A stretch of DNA of 51,239 nucleotides, from assembly GCA_002070945.1 (NCBI GenBank), contig MWEG01000019.1:1-51239 (forward strand), read 5' to 3'. This DNA is from Lentisphaerae bacterium ADurb.Bin082 (GTDB taxonomy: Bacteria; Verrucomicrobiota; Lentisphaeria; Oligosphaerales; Oligosphaeraceae). Shown piece after piece: positions 43,106 through 51,239 of the stretch. The notes below the pieces were generated by a model. It made no database searches. It was given only the letters and a program-made list of their open reading frames with translations, and was not told the DNA's origin. A program made the position numbers and the translations under genes. Within the stretch, counting starts at the first letter, position 1. Every line of letters starts with the position of its first letter.

Positions 43106-46066
43106 ATGGACTTTATCAAAATCACTGGTGCCCGCCAGCACAACCTGAAAAATATCGACTTAGCCATTCCTCGCGACGCCCTGGTCGTCATCACCGGCCT
43201 GAGCGGCTCAGGAAAATCCTCGTTAGCCTTTGACACCCTCTACGCCGAAGGCCAGCGCCGCTATGTCGAAAGCCTCTCTGCGTATGCCCGCCAATTCCTC
43301 GACCGCTTGCAGAAGCCGCAGGTAGAGCACATTGACGGCCTGTCTCCGGCCATCGCCATTGAGCAACGCCGCGCTGGCGCGTCTCCGCGCTCCATTGTCG
43401 CCACCACGACTGAAATCCACGACTACCTCCGCCTTCTCTACGCTCACATCGGCGTGCCTCACTGCCCAAAATGCGGCCGTGAAATCCACGAGCAAAGCGC
43501 CCAGTCCATCTGCGACCAGATCACCGCCCAGGCCGAAGGCCAGCGCCTCATGATTCTCGCGCCGTATGTCAGCGGACGCAAAGGCGAACACCGCGATGTC
43601 CTCGACACCATCCGCCGCGACGGCTTCACCCGCGCCCGCATCGACGGCAAAATCGTCGACCTGGACCAGGACATCACCCTGGCCAAGACTATCCGCCATA
43701 CTATTGAGGCCGTCGTCGACCGCGTTGTCACCGGCAAAACTACTGCCAGCCGGTTGACCGACTCCATCGAACTGGCTCTCAAAAAAGGCAACGGCGTCCT
43801 CACCCTCCTGACCGAAGACAGCCAGGCGCAGGACGGCTGGCGCGAAGAACAAATGAGCGAGCACTTGGCCTGCATTGACTGTGAATTGAGCTTCGGAAAA
43901 CTATTGCCTCGAAACTTCTCCTTCAACAACCCGTATGGCGCTTGCCCTGAATGTGACGGTCTCGGCGCTCGCCTCATCTTCACGCCGGAATCCGTCATCC
44001 CAGACCCGTCCCTGTCCATCAAAGACGGTGCCATCCCGATGTGGCGGCGCGGCATGCGACGCACCATCTTGATCTACAACCACTACTTGCGCTGCCTGGC
44101 CAAACACTATAACTTCAGCCTCAGCACCCCATGGCGCGAACTGCCCGAAAAGACCCGCAATATCCTGCTCTACGGCAGTGGCGCCGAGGTTGTCGTTTTC
44201 GATGTCTGGATGAAAGGCAAACTGCGCCCATGGCGCAAGCCGTTCGAAGGCATCATCCCCAACCTCCTGCGTCGCCATCGCGAATCGGAAAGCGAGGAAG
44301 TCCGGGAACGCCTGCAAGAACGCATGACCTTTGAAACCTGCCCGACCTGCCAAGGTGCCCGCCTTAAACCGGAATTCCTCGCCGTCACTGTCCGCGGACT
44401 GAACATCCACCAATTCTGCTCGCTCAGCATTGACGACGCCGTCGGCTTCATCAACGACCTCAATCTGACTGGCCCGGAACTGGCCATCGGCGCTGAACTG
44501 GTCAAGGAAATCTCCAGTCGACTTGGATTCCTCCAGGACGTGGGACTCAACTACCTCTCTCTCAATCGCGAAAGCGGCAGCCTCTCCGGCGGCGAATCGC
44601 AGCGCATCCGCCTGGCCAGCCAAATCGGAAGCGGCTTAGTCGGAGTCCTCTACATCCTTGACGAACCGAGCATCGGCCTGCACCAGCGCGACAACCAGCG
44701 CCTCGTCCATACCCTCACCAAACTGCGCGATTTAGGCAACACCGTCATCGTCGTCGAACACGACTTAGACACCATCCGTTCCGCCGACTTCGTCGTCGAC
44801 CTCGGCCCAGGCGCTGGTCGCCAAGGCGGACAAGTCATCGCTGCCGGCACTCCAGCCGAAATCGCTGCCTGCCCACAGTCGGCGACTGGACAATTCCTGG
44901 CCGGAACCAGGGCCATCACCGTCCCCGAACAGCGCCAAGTCGGCAATGGCAACCACCTCATCATCCGCGGCGCCGCCGAACACAACCTGAAAAACATCGA
45001 CGCCGACATCCCCCTGGGCACATTCTGCTGCGTGACCGGCGTCTCCGGCTCGGGCAAGTCGACCTTAGTCAACCAAATTCTCACCCGCGCCGTCAACCAG
45101 CAGCTCGGGCTGAAAACCGACCCGCCCGGAAAACACCGCGCCATCGAAGGCATCGAATACGTCGACAAAATGATCGTCATCGACCAAAGCCCTATTGGCC
45201 GCACCCCGCGTTCCAACCCGGCGACCTATACCGGATTATTCGACCTGGTCCGACAAATCTTCGCAGCCACCACCGACGCCAAAGTGAGAGGCTATGGCCC
45301 AGGCCGGTTCAGCTTCAACGTCAAAGGCGGACGTTGCGAAGAATGTCGCGGCGACGGCATCAAGAAAATCGAAATGCAATTCCTGCCTGACGTCTATGTC
45401 AACTGTGAATTCTGCCACGGCCAGCGCTACAACGCTGAAACCCTCAACGTCCGCTTCAAGGGCCGTAATATCGCTGACGTGCTTGATATGTCTGTCAATG
45501 AAGCCTGCGAAGTTTTCGACGCTATTCCGCGTCTGAAACGCAAGTTAGAGACTTTGCGCGATGTCGGCCTCGGCTACATCAAATTAGGCCAATCCGCCAC
45601 CACTCTGTCGGGGGGCGAAGCTCAGCGCGTCAAGCTGGCCACTGAATTGTCGCGACGCCCCCAGGGCCACACCCTGTACATTCTCGACGAACCAACCACC
45701 GGCCTCCATCTTGCTGACATCGAACACCTGCTCCAGGTTCTCATGACTCTGCGCGACCAAGGCAACACCATCCTCGTCATCGAGCACAACCTCGATGTCA
45801 TCAAAGTCGCTGACCACATCATTGACCTCGGCCCAGAAGGCGGCGCCAACGGCGGCAGCATCATCGCCAGCGGCACCCCCGAACAAGTCGCCAGGCAACC
45901 TAAATCCTACACCGGACAATTCCTCCGCAGCGTCCTGCCTGCAAAACCAGAAGCAGAAGCGAAGCCAACGGTAAAGCCGGAGCCAAAACCAAAAGCCAAA
46001 ACAAAACCCAAAGCAGAGCCAAAGACAAAAGCGAAGCCGAAATCCAAGCCGAAGTCGGCATCATAG
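43106..46066 (+). CDS. uvrA: UvrABC excinuclease subunit A
   Basis: DNA damage sensor of nucleotide excision repair. The ATG at 43106 opens with MDFIKITGARQHNLKNIDLA, the normal UvrA start; the frame upstream is non-coding in composition. Two ABC ATPase units are present (GLSGSGKSSLAFDTLYAEGQ and GVSGSGKSTLVNQ, with signatures GSLSGGESQRIRLA and TTLSGGEAQRVKLA). Three zinc-finger Cys pairs are present (CPKCGREIH, CPECDGLGA, CEECRGDG). The product has 986 residues, about 40 more than usual, because of a Lys/Pro/Ala tail of alternating KPKA-type units after the conserved end GQFLRSVLPA. No clear ribosome site. Confidence 0.98.
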   Translation: MDFIKITGARQHNLKNIDLAIPRDALVVITGLSGSGKSSLAFDTLYAEGQRRYVESLSAYARQFLDRLQKPQVEHIDGLSPAIAIEQRRAGASPRSIVATTTEIHDYLRLLYAHIGVPHCPKCGREIHEQSAQSICDQITAQAEGQRLMILAPYVSGRKGEHRDVLDTIRRDGFTRARIDGKIVDLDQDITLAKTIRHTIEAVVDRVVTGKTTASRLTDSIELALKKGNGVLTLLTEDSQAQDGWREEQMSEHLACIDCELSFGKLLPRNFSFNNPYGACPECDGLGARLIFTPESVIPDPSLSIKDGAIPMWRRGMRRTILIYNHYLRCLAKHYNFSLSTPWRELPEKTRNILLYGSGAEVVVFDVWMKGKLRPWRKPFEGIIPNLLRRHRESESEEVRERLQERMTFETCPTCQGARLKPEFLAVTVRGLNIHQFCSLSIDDAVGFINDLNLTGPELAIGAELVKEISSRLGFLQDVGLNYLSLNRESGSLSGGESQRIRLASQIGSGLVGVLYILDEPSIGLHQRDNQRLVHTLTKLRDLGNTVIVVEHDLDTIRSADFVVDLGPGAGRQGGQVIAAGTPAEIAACPQSATGQFLAGTRAITVPEQRQVGNGNHLIIRGAAEHNLKNIDADIPLGTFCCVTGVSGSGKSTLVNQILTRAVNQQLGLKTDPPGKHRAIEGIEYVDKMIVIDQSPIGRTPRSNPATYTGLFDLVRQIFAATTDAKVRGYGPGRFSFNVKGGRCEECRGDGIKKIEMQFLPDVYVNCEFCHGQRYNAETLNVRFKGRNIADVLDMSVNEACEVFDAIPRLKRKLETLRDVGLGYIKLGQSATTLSGGEAQRVKLATELSRRPQGHTLYILDEPTTGLHLADIEHLLQVLMTLRDQGNTILVIEHNLDVIKVADHIIDLGPEGGANGGSIIASGTPEQVARQPKSYTGQFLRSVLPAKPEAEAKPTVKPEPKPKAKTKPKAEPKTKAKPKSKPKSAS

Positions 46067-46105
46067 CTGACTCCCGCGCCAACGTCACCGTGACCATAGA
46101 CAAAA

Positions 46106-46131
46106 TTTCGTGTCCTTTCGTGCCTTTCGTG
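46106..46131. repeat. Three TTTCGTG repeats between uvrA and prfC
   Basis: TTTCGTG begins at 46106, 46116 and 46125, spaced 10 and 9 bases. This resembles the 9-bp repeats at 27738-27764 in design, with a different sequence. Confidence 0.65.
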
Positions 46132-46154
46132 GTTAAAAAATAGCAATCTCTCCC

Positions 46155-47765
46155 ATGACCAATCTTCCTTCTGAAATTCAACGCCGCCGCACTTTTGCCA
46201 TCATCTCTCACCCTGATGCTGGCAAAACCACCCTCACTGAAAAACTCCTTTTATACGGCGGCGCTCTCCAGCTGGCTGGCTCTGTCCGCGCCAAGAAAAA
46301 TCAGCGCAACACCACTTCTGACTGGATGGAGATTGAGCGCGAGCGCGGCATCTCCATCTCTTCCACCGTTCTCCAATTCGACTACAACGGCTACTGCATC
46401 AACCTCCTCGACACTCCTGGCCACCGCGACTTCTCCGAAGACACCTACCGCGTCCTCACCGCTGTTGACAGTGTCATCATGGTCATCGACGCCAGCAAAG
46501 GTATTGAGGAACGCACCCGCAAGCTGTTCGAAATCTGCCGTTTGCGCGGCATTCCCATCTTCACCTTCATGAACAAAATGGACCGCCCTGCCCTCAATCC
46601 GATTGATTTGCTTGACGAACTTGAGCGCATCCTCGGCATCGGCGCTTTCCCTGTCACCTGGCCGCTCGGCGACGGCCCTGACTTCAAGGGCGTCTACGAC
46701 CGTCTCGCCAAGCAACTCCACCTCTATGCCAACCAGGGCAAAGGCGCCAGCAAGGCTGTCGAACACGTAACTGGCGCTGAGGACGAACGCATTGGCCAGC
46801 TCCTGCACCCCGACTACCACCGCGAATGGCTCGAACAAATCGAATTGCTCTCCCTTGCTGGCGAGGAATTCGACGACGAAAAAATCCGCAGCGGCGCTCT
46901 GACCCCTGTCTTTTTCGGCAGCGCCATCAACAATTTCGGCGTCCAGCTCCTTCTTGATTACTTTATCCAGCACGGCATGCCGCCTGCGCCTCGCAAATCA
47001 AACCTCGGCGTCATCGACCCCGCCAGCCAGGACTTCTCCGCCTTTGTCTTCAAAATCCAGGCCAACATGGACCCCAACCACCGCGACAGCCTGTCTTTCA
47101 TCCGCGTCTGCTCCGGCGTCTTTGAAAAGGACATGACCGTACCCAATCCGCGCGGCGGCAACAAGCCCTTGCGCCTCTCCTACCCACAGCGACTGTTCGG
47201 ACAAGAACGCGAAACCGTTGAAGCCGCCTACCCTGGCGACATCGTCGGCCTAGTCAGTCATGGCAACTTCCGCATTGGCGACACCCTCAGCAACATCCCC
47301 GGCCTCATCTACCACGAAATCCCGCGTTTTCCACCCGAAGTATTCGCCTATTTGCACAACAACGCCCCCTCCAAATTCAAGCAATTCCGCGACGGCCTCG
47401 AACAACTCATGCACGAAGGCGTCATCCAGGTCTTCTATCTCCACAACGCCCTCCAGAAAACAGCTTTGCTCGGCGCGGTTGGACAGCTCCAATTCGACGT
47501 CGTCAAACACCGTCTCGAAACCGAATACGCCGCTGACGTGCGCCTCGAACCAACCCCCTTCACTGAGGCGCGCTGGCTCCCGCCCGACACCGACCCCGAC
47601 CAGTTCAAAGGCGCTTACATGGGCAGCAACGTCCGCGTCGCCCTTGACGCTCAGAACAATCCTGTTCTCCTCTTCCCCGACCAGTGGAGTGTTGACTACT
47701 TCCAGGAAAAAAATCCTGACATCACCCTCACCCGTTGCTTTGACCTGACTACCGAGTCAATATGA
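46155..47765 (+). CDS. prfC: Peptide chain release factor 3
   Basis: A 536-residue translational GTPase that recycles RF1/RF2 after termination. G motifs: G1 SHPDAGKTTLTEKLL, G2 near RGISISSTVLQFDY, G3 LDTPGHRDFSEDTYRVL, G4 NKMDRPALNPIDLLDELE. The RF3-specific C-terminal region includes GAVGQLQFDVVKHRLETEY. The 3' end overlaps the start of rsmG by four bases. The gene shows no clear ribosome site; TTTCGTG repeats lie just upstream. Confidence 0.97.
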   Translation: MTNLPSEIQRRRTFAIISHPDAGKTTLTEKLLLYGGALQLAGSVRAKKNQRNTTSDWMEIERERGISISSTVLQFDYNGYCINLLDTPGHRDFSEDTYRVLTAVDSVIMVIDASKGIEERTRKLFEICRLRGIPIFTFMNKMDRPALNPIDLLDELERILGIGAFPVTWPLGDGPDFKGVYDRLAKQLHLYANQGKGASKAVEHVTGAEDERIGQLLHPDYHREWLEQIELLSLAGEEFDDEKIRSGALTPVFFGSAINNFGVQLLLDYFIQHGMPPAPRKSNLGVIDPASQDFSAFVFKIQANMDPNHRDSLSFIRVCSGVFEKDMTVPNPRGGNKPLRLSYPQRLFGQERETVEAAYPGDIVGLVSHGNFRIGDTLSNIPGLIYHEIPRFPPEVFAYLHNNAPSKFKQFRDGLEQLMHEGVIQVFYLHNALQKTALLGAVGQLQFDVVKHRLETEYAADVRLEPTPFTEARWLPPDTDPDQFKGAYMGSNVRVALDAQNNPVLLFPDQWSVDYFQEKNPDITLTRCFDLTTESI

Positions 47766-48685
47766 CCAACGAAGCCCCCAATCAAAATAAGCAAGTTGCG
47801 CAGGCTGGACAGGCGGGACAGTCCACCGCCCGCGACGACTTCCATCCCTCCCACTACCCGCTCATCTCCTTCCCCGATGAGGCCTGGCAGTGGTTCATCG
47901 ATGCCTGCGCCGACCTCGAAATCCCTGTCGACGACTCACGCCGCGCCATTGTTGAGGCCATTTACAGTCATTTAGTCGGCGTCAATGCTTGGCTCAACCT
48001 AACTCGCATCACTGCACCTGCCGACTACCTGAAATTCCATGTCTTCGACTCCCTCACCGTACTCAACTTAGTCACCGCCTTTACGCAGCCCGGCGACACC
48101 ATCGTCGACCTCGGCTCTGGCGGCGGCTATCCTGGCCTGCCCCTGATGACTTGGCTTCCGGAGCGCCATTGGGTTCTAGTTGACTCCCGCGCCAAAAAAG
48201 CCGCCTTTCTCAAAGAAGCCGTCAAGCTGACTCCCTGTGTTACCGCCGAGGCTTTTGCTTTCCGCGGACGCGAGGCTGCCAGTGCTTGCCCTGCCCTCCA
48301 CCATCGTTGCCAGATTGTCGTCGCCCGAGCCGTCGGCCAGGCCGATGACCTCCTCATCGACGCCGAAGCCCTCCTGAACCTCAATGGTGTCCTCATTCTG
48401 CTCAAAGGCCAGTCATACGCTGGCGACGAACAGCACCGCTTCCATCATGCTCTAGGCCGACATGGCTTCAGCCTAATGGAGGAGCAAACCATCGCCCTTG
48501 ACGAAACCGACCCTGACCGCTGGGTCGTCACCGCCATCAAATCCGAACAATCCCCCCATTCCACCACCAAAAAATCATCCACCCATAAGACCGCCGCAAA
48601 AACCCAAAACAAACCCAAACGCCAAACAGAGAACAAACCCAAGCGCCAAGCAGAAAAAGCCTCGAAGAGGCGACACCATGAGTAA
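47762..48685 (+). CDS. rsmG: 16S rRNA (guanine-527-N7)-methyltransferase
   Basis: A 307-residue enzyme; the core (about residues 40-255) has the RsmG signatures LNLTRITAPADYLKFHVFDS, TIVDLGSGGGYPGLPL (SAM loop) and VVARAVGQADDLLIDAE. It modifies G527 of 16S rRNA. It is about 95 residues longer than usual: a Gln/Ala-rich start of ~35 residues and a Lys/Thr/Gln-rich tail of ~50. The last nine codons (ASKRRHHE and the stop) lie inside the first unit of the repeat array, so the C-terminus was probably formed or extended by the repeat. The ATG overlaps the prfC stop. Confidence 0.95.
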   Translation: MTNEAPNQNKQVAQAGQAGQSTARDDFHPSHYPLISFPDEAWQWFIDACADLEIPVDDSRRAIVEAIYSHLVGVNAWLNLTRITAPADYLKFHVFDSLTVLNLVTAFTQPGDTIVDLGSGGGYPGLPLMTWLPERHWVLVDSRAKKAAFLKEAVKLTPCVTAEAFAFRGREAASACPALHHRCQIVVARAVGQADDLLIDAEALLNLNGVLILLKGQSYAGDEQHRFHHALGRHGFSLMEEQTIALDETDPDRWVVTAIKSEQSPHSTTKKSSTHKTAAKTQNKPKRQTENKPKRQAEKASKRRHHE

Positions 48686-49154
48686 CCCCAGGTGCAGCGA
48701 AGCGGAACCTGGGGATAGGCATCCTCCCGAAGGCAACCTCGGAGAGGTGGCACCATGAGTAACCCCAGGTGAAGCGAAGCGGAACCTGGGGCTAGGCATC
48801 CCCCGAGACAACCTCGGAGAGGTGGCACCATGAGTAACCCCAGGTGAAGCGAAGCGGAACCTGGGGCTAGGCATCCCACCGAAACAACCTCGGAGAGGTG
48901 GCACCATGAGTAACCCCAGGTGAAGCGAAGCGGAACCTGGGGCAAGGCATCCACCCGAGACAACCTCGGAGAGGTGGCACCATGAGTAACCCCAGGTGAA
49001 GCGAAGCGGAACCTGGGGCAAAGCCTCGGAGAGGCGACACCATGAGTAACCCCAGGTGAAGCGAAGCGGAACCTGGGGCTAGGCATCCACCCGAGACAAC
49101 CTCGGAGAGGTGGCACCATGAGTAACCCCAGGTGAAGCGAAGCGGAACCTGGGG
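48659..49154. repeat. Seven-copy REP-like palindromic repeat array
   Basis: Units start near 48659, 48737, 48811, 48887, 48963, 49023 and 49099 (period 74-78, one of 60). Each has a small hairpin CCTCGGAGAGG, the sequence ACCATGAGTAACCCC and an 8-bp palindrome CCCCAGGT/ACCTGGGG around GAAGCGAAGCGGA. An inverted single copy is at 23025-23074. Minus-strand frames across the array are open in all phases but vary with the period, so they are not genes. The array fills the gap between rsmG and the aldolase gene. Confidence 0.95.
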
Positions 49155-49269
49155 ATAGCGCCCCGTGGGGGCACTACCAAATGTCCCACAAATGCAACCG
49201 CTGCGTCTAATCTCACATATCACCAGAAAACCGCCCCACCACCCACCATCCCACCCAAAGGAAAGCAAC

Positions 49270-50049
49270 ATGAGCAGCGAACCACGTCGAAGCATCGTCC
49301 TTGACAAAATGCGCACCGGCCAGAAGGTCCTTTCCTTCAAAAACAACTTCGCCGACAACCGCGTCACTGAAATCCCGGCCATGGCCGGTTTCGACTGCAT
49401 CTGGATTTGCCAAGAGCACATCCCCACCGACTACACCGTCATGGAGCGACAGATTCTTGCTGCCAAGGCTCACAACGCTGACTGCATCGTCCGCGTCCAG
49501 AAAGGTTGTTACAGCGACTTCATCCTGCCGCTCGAAGCCGACGCCTCCGGCATCATGGTTCCGCACGTCATGTCTGCCGCTGAAGCCCGCGACATCGTCC
49601 ATTGGACTCGTTTTCACCCCATTGGCCGTCGTCCGGTCGACGGCGGCAATGCCGACGGCCGTTACTGCCGTTTTCCTCCCAAGGACTACATGCGTTTTGC
49701 CAACGAGAACCGCATGGTCATCATCCAGCTTGAGGACCCGGAGCCATTTGATGAAATTGACGCCATCTGCCAAGTTCCTGGCATTGACATGATTTTCTTT
49801 GGCCCTGGCGACTTCAGTCACGCTCTTGGCCTTGCTGGCGAGCTTGACCACCCCGAAGTCTGCCAGGCTCGTCGCATTTTAGTTGAGACTGCGCACAAGT
49901 ATGGCAAGTTTGCCGGCACTGTCACCGGCCCGGCCACTATGGCCGAATACTTTGCCATGGGCTACGACTTCCTCAACTGCGGCTCCGACGTCGGCGCCAT
50001 GAACGCCTACTGCGACAAAATCCTCCAGACCTTCGCAGAGATCAAATAG
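49270..50049 (+). CDS. HpcH/HpaI-family aldolase
   Basis: The ATG at 49270 follows AAAGGAAAG. The 259-residue enzyme matches class II pyruvate aldolases: the IWICQEHIPTDYTVMERQI region (Glu-His), CIVRVQKG with the pyruvate-binding Arg, ASGIMVPHVMSAAEARDIV, a metal-ligand Glu in MVIIQLEDPEP and an Asp in IFFGPGDFSHALG. Relatives cleave 2-keto-3-deoxy sugar acids or hydroxy-ketoheptanedioate. With sugar-lactone and oxidoreductase genes in the same window, a deoxy sugar acid is a likely substrate (inference). It stands alone after the repeat array. Confidence 0.92.
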   Translation: MSSEPRRSIVLDKMRTGQKVLSFKNNFADNRVTEIPAMAGFDCIWICQEHIPTDYTVMERQILAAKAHNADCIVRVQKGCYSDFILPLEADASGIMVPHVMSAAEARDIVHWTRFHPIGRRPVDGGNADGRYCRFPPKDYMRFANENRMVIIQLEDPEPFDEIDAICQVPGIDMIFFGPGDFSHALGLAGELDHPEVCQARRILVETAHKYGKFAGTVTGPATMAEYFAMGYDFLNCGSDVGAMNAYCDKILQTFAEIK

Positions 50050-50176
50050 GATAGACTGTTTGCTGCATATAATAAAACCAGTTTTCTGGCGTTAAGTGAT
50101 TTGTTCCTACGGAAGCGTCTTTTTGGCGCAAACCAACTGTAGTCTTATCATGACAGACAAAACCCCGGAGGCTGGA

Positions 50177-50785
50177 ATGAGCGCATCAGTAATTGAAAAG
50201 AATGCCGCATCCATCGCATTATTAGTTGCCATCATCGCGCTGGTAGTGGCCTTGATTCCGCAATTCAAGGAGTACAAGGCAGGTCGCCAGACTGCCATAG
50301 CGCAAGAAAACGCGGCAGCGCCTGGCGGCGCAGGCCCCGGCATGGCTGGACGCGACGGCCCTGGCATGGGTGCCCCCGGCATGGGCGGCCCCGGTGGTAG
50401 TTTTGGCGGGCCGTCGGAAGAATACGTCGCCAAATATCACGAGCGAGTAGCGTTGCTGAATGATGCTGTCGCGAAAGAACCCGGCAATATTGATCTCATT
50501 CTGGAACGCGACAAGGCTCTGTTCATGGTCATGCGCCTGGATGCCGGCGGCCGCCGCATAGCGCCCGGCGCCAGCGAGTCTTACCTCACGCAACTTGCCG
50601 CCAAGGCCAAAGGCGTGTCCGCACTGGATCTGAACCAAGCCGAACTCACATTCCTCCAGGCCAAAGCTCGCGTACGCAACCACGAGGCTTTTGATGCCGC
50701 CTGCGAGGCGCTCAAGAACTACCCCAAAACACCCGCCACCACCGAACAACTACAAGCACTCCTTGACGCCGAACGCGGCGGATGA
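50177..50785 (+). CDS. Small membrane-anchored protein with Gly/Pro/Met linker
   Basis: The ATG at 50177 follows GGAGG by five bases; the longer frame from 50150 or 50096 is less likely. The 202-residue product starts with a transmembrane helix (IALLVAIIALVVALIPQF), then a linker of repeated GMGGPG-type units (about residues 50-85). A helical domain follows (HERVALLNDAVAKEPGNIDL, later TFLQAKARVRNHEAFDAA), which looks like two or three TPR-like repeats. No family is recognised. A role as a scaffold on the outer face of the inner membrane is inferred from topology. It follows the aldolase gene by 127 bases. Confidence 0.75.
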   Translation: MSASVIEKNAASIALLVAIIALVVALIPQFKEYKAGRQTAIAQENAAAPGGAGPGMAGRDGPGMGAPGMGGPGGSFGGPSEEYVAKYHERVALLNDAVAKEPGNIDLILERDKALFMVMRLDAGGRRIAPGASESYLTQLAAKAKGVSALDLNQAELTFLQAKARVRNHEAFDAACEALKNYPKTPATTEQLQALLDAERGG

Positions 50786-50989
50786 GCGCAAGAATTGGCA
50801 GTGTGCGAAATCTTGTGACGAACGCTTGCAAGCCTTCACCCCACCGTACGTAATCCAAGCAGCAGGGTCACAGCATAAAAGCCCAGGGTAAACATCCCGC
50901 AGGGCCGAGTACCGTCCTTGGCGGACACGGCGTCACGCAACGCCCCTGAGCAAAACGTCAACCATATTTTCGTATTCCTTGACCTACAA

Positions 50990-51018
50990 GGCCCCAGTCG
51001 GCTTCGCTGACTGGGGCC
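50990..51018. repeat. Palindrome related to the REP family
   Basis: GGCCCCAGTC (50990-50999) pairs with GACTGGGGCC (51009-51018); the loop holds GGCTTCGCT. It shares the CCCCAG...GCTTCGC...CTGGGG plan with the array at 48659. No T-run follows. The stretch 50786-51172 holds no supported gene. Confidence 0.75.
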
Positions 51019-51172
51019 AATCTCGTAATGGAACCCAATTTTCCGTATTTATCTTTAAGTTTTTTCAAGAAAAACCGTGAAAAATCTGCCAAAAACACAA
51101 GACACAATCAAAAACTAGCCCAACTTCCCCAGAATTAAGAAAAAATAGGCACGAAGCCCCTTGACTTTATTG

Positions 51173-51239
51173 CTACAGCGCCCATTTGGGCACCTTGGTA
51201 AACAGGTGCAACAGCTTCAGGCGGTCAAGGAGCGCATAA
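51173..51239 (-). CDS. C-terminal end of a minus-strand gene, cut by the window edge
   Basis: A frame enters from the right edge and ends YALLDRLKLLHLFTKVPKWA-Leu with TAG at 51175-51173. The amphipathic Leu/Lys pattern looks like protein sequence, but 21 residues are too few to name a family. It would converge on the gene at 50177. Confidence 0.4.
   Translation of the reverse strand, partial: YALLDRLKLLHLFTKVPKWAL

Noticed and set aside
48659..49154. CRISPR array
   Set aside because: Nearly the whole 74-78-bp unit is conserved, so there are no variable spacers.
48445..49427. Long minus-strand frames over the repeat array with a recurring LHLGLLMV/ASPGVTHG pattern
   Set aside because: All three phases are open and repeat with the 74-78-bp unit; there are no ribosome sites, and rsmG occupies the other strand at one end. 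They are translations of the palindromic repeat.

Overview
The window looks like a chromosome segment of a bacterium of the PVC group, most probably Lentisphaerota (Victivallales-like). The grounds are a secreted hydrolase next to a pseudopilin with the [16 protein letters not shown] leader, several sugar-catabolism genes of the GH20, GH29, Gfo/Idh/MocA and ceramidase-like types, hybrid GntR/LacI and AraC regulators, a meso-DAP-type MurE, and moderately high GC. This taxonomic call is inference from gene style; there is no rRNA gene to anchor it.

Layout. (1) Bases 1 to about 6.6 kb are the right part of an integrated mobile element: the C-terminal end of a tyrosine integrase, an unknown gene translationally coupled to it, an excisionase-like HTH protein, a small basic protein, a primase-like protein of archaeo-eukaryotic type, a RepA-like AAA ATPase, and a hypothetical gene. 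The element also carries iteron-like repeats, dyad symmetries, a possible small RNA and tandem repeats. It ends at the 3' end of a tRNA-Leu(UAA) gene, a classic integrase target. (2) 6.7-10.6 kb: a possible truncated gene start, an AraC regulator, rlmB-type rRNA methylase, a lactonase-type beta-propeller and mutM. (3) 10.6-17.2 kb: the head of a division and cell wall cluster (mraZ, rsmH, ftsL, PBP/ftsI, murE), with MraZ-box-like repeats on its promoter and a strong terminator behind murE. The rest of the usual dcw cluster is not here.

(4) 17.4-32.4 kb: a glycan/sugar region. A GntR-LacI hybrid regulator precedes a 1183-residue secreted hydrolase-like protein and a pseudopilin. On the opposite strand an operon encodes an unknown 236-residue protein, a Gfo/Idh/MocA oxidoreductase and a GH20 enzyme, with a divergent AraC regulator. 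Further along come a second Gfo/Idh/MocA protein, an exported TolB-like propeller and a neutral-ceramidase-like protein. Heptanucleotide repeat arrays sit in the gaps. (5) 32.6-36 kb, minus strand: ribBA, ribH, nusB, ftsY. (6) 36.3-50.8 kb, plus strand: proS, a double-FHA membrane protein, GH29 fucosidase, an RpoD-like sigma factor, phenylacetate-CoA ligase, uvrA, prfC, rsmG, then a seven-copy REP-like repeat array, an HpcH/HpaI aldolase and a small membrane-anchored protein. The window closes in the 3' end of a minus-strand gene.

The most unusual material is the replication-type integrated element with its repeat-rich right end, the heptamer arrays, and the palindromic repeat family that also supplies the last codons of rsmG.
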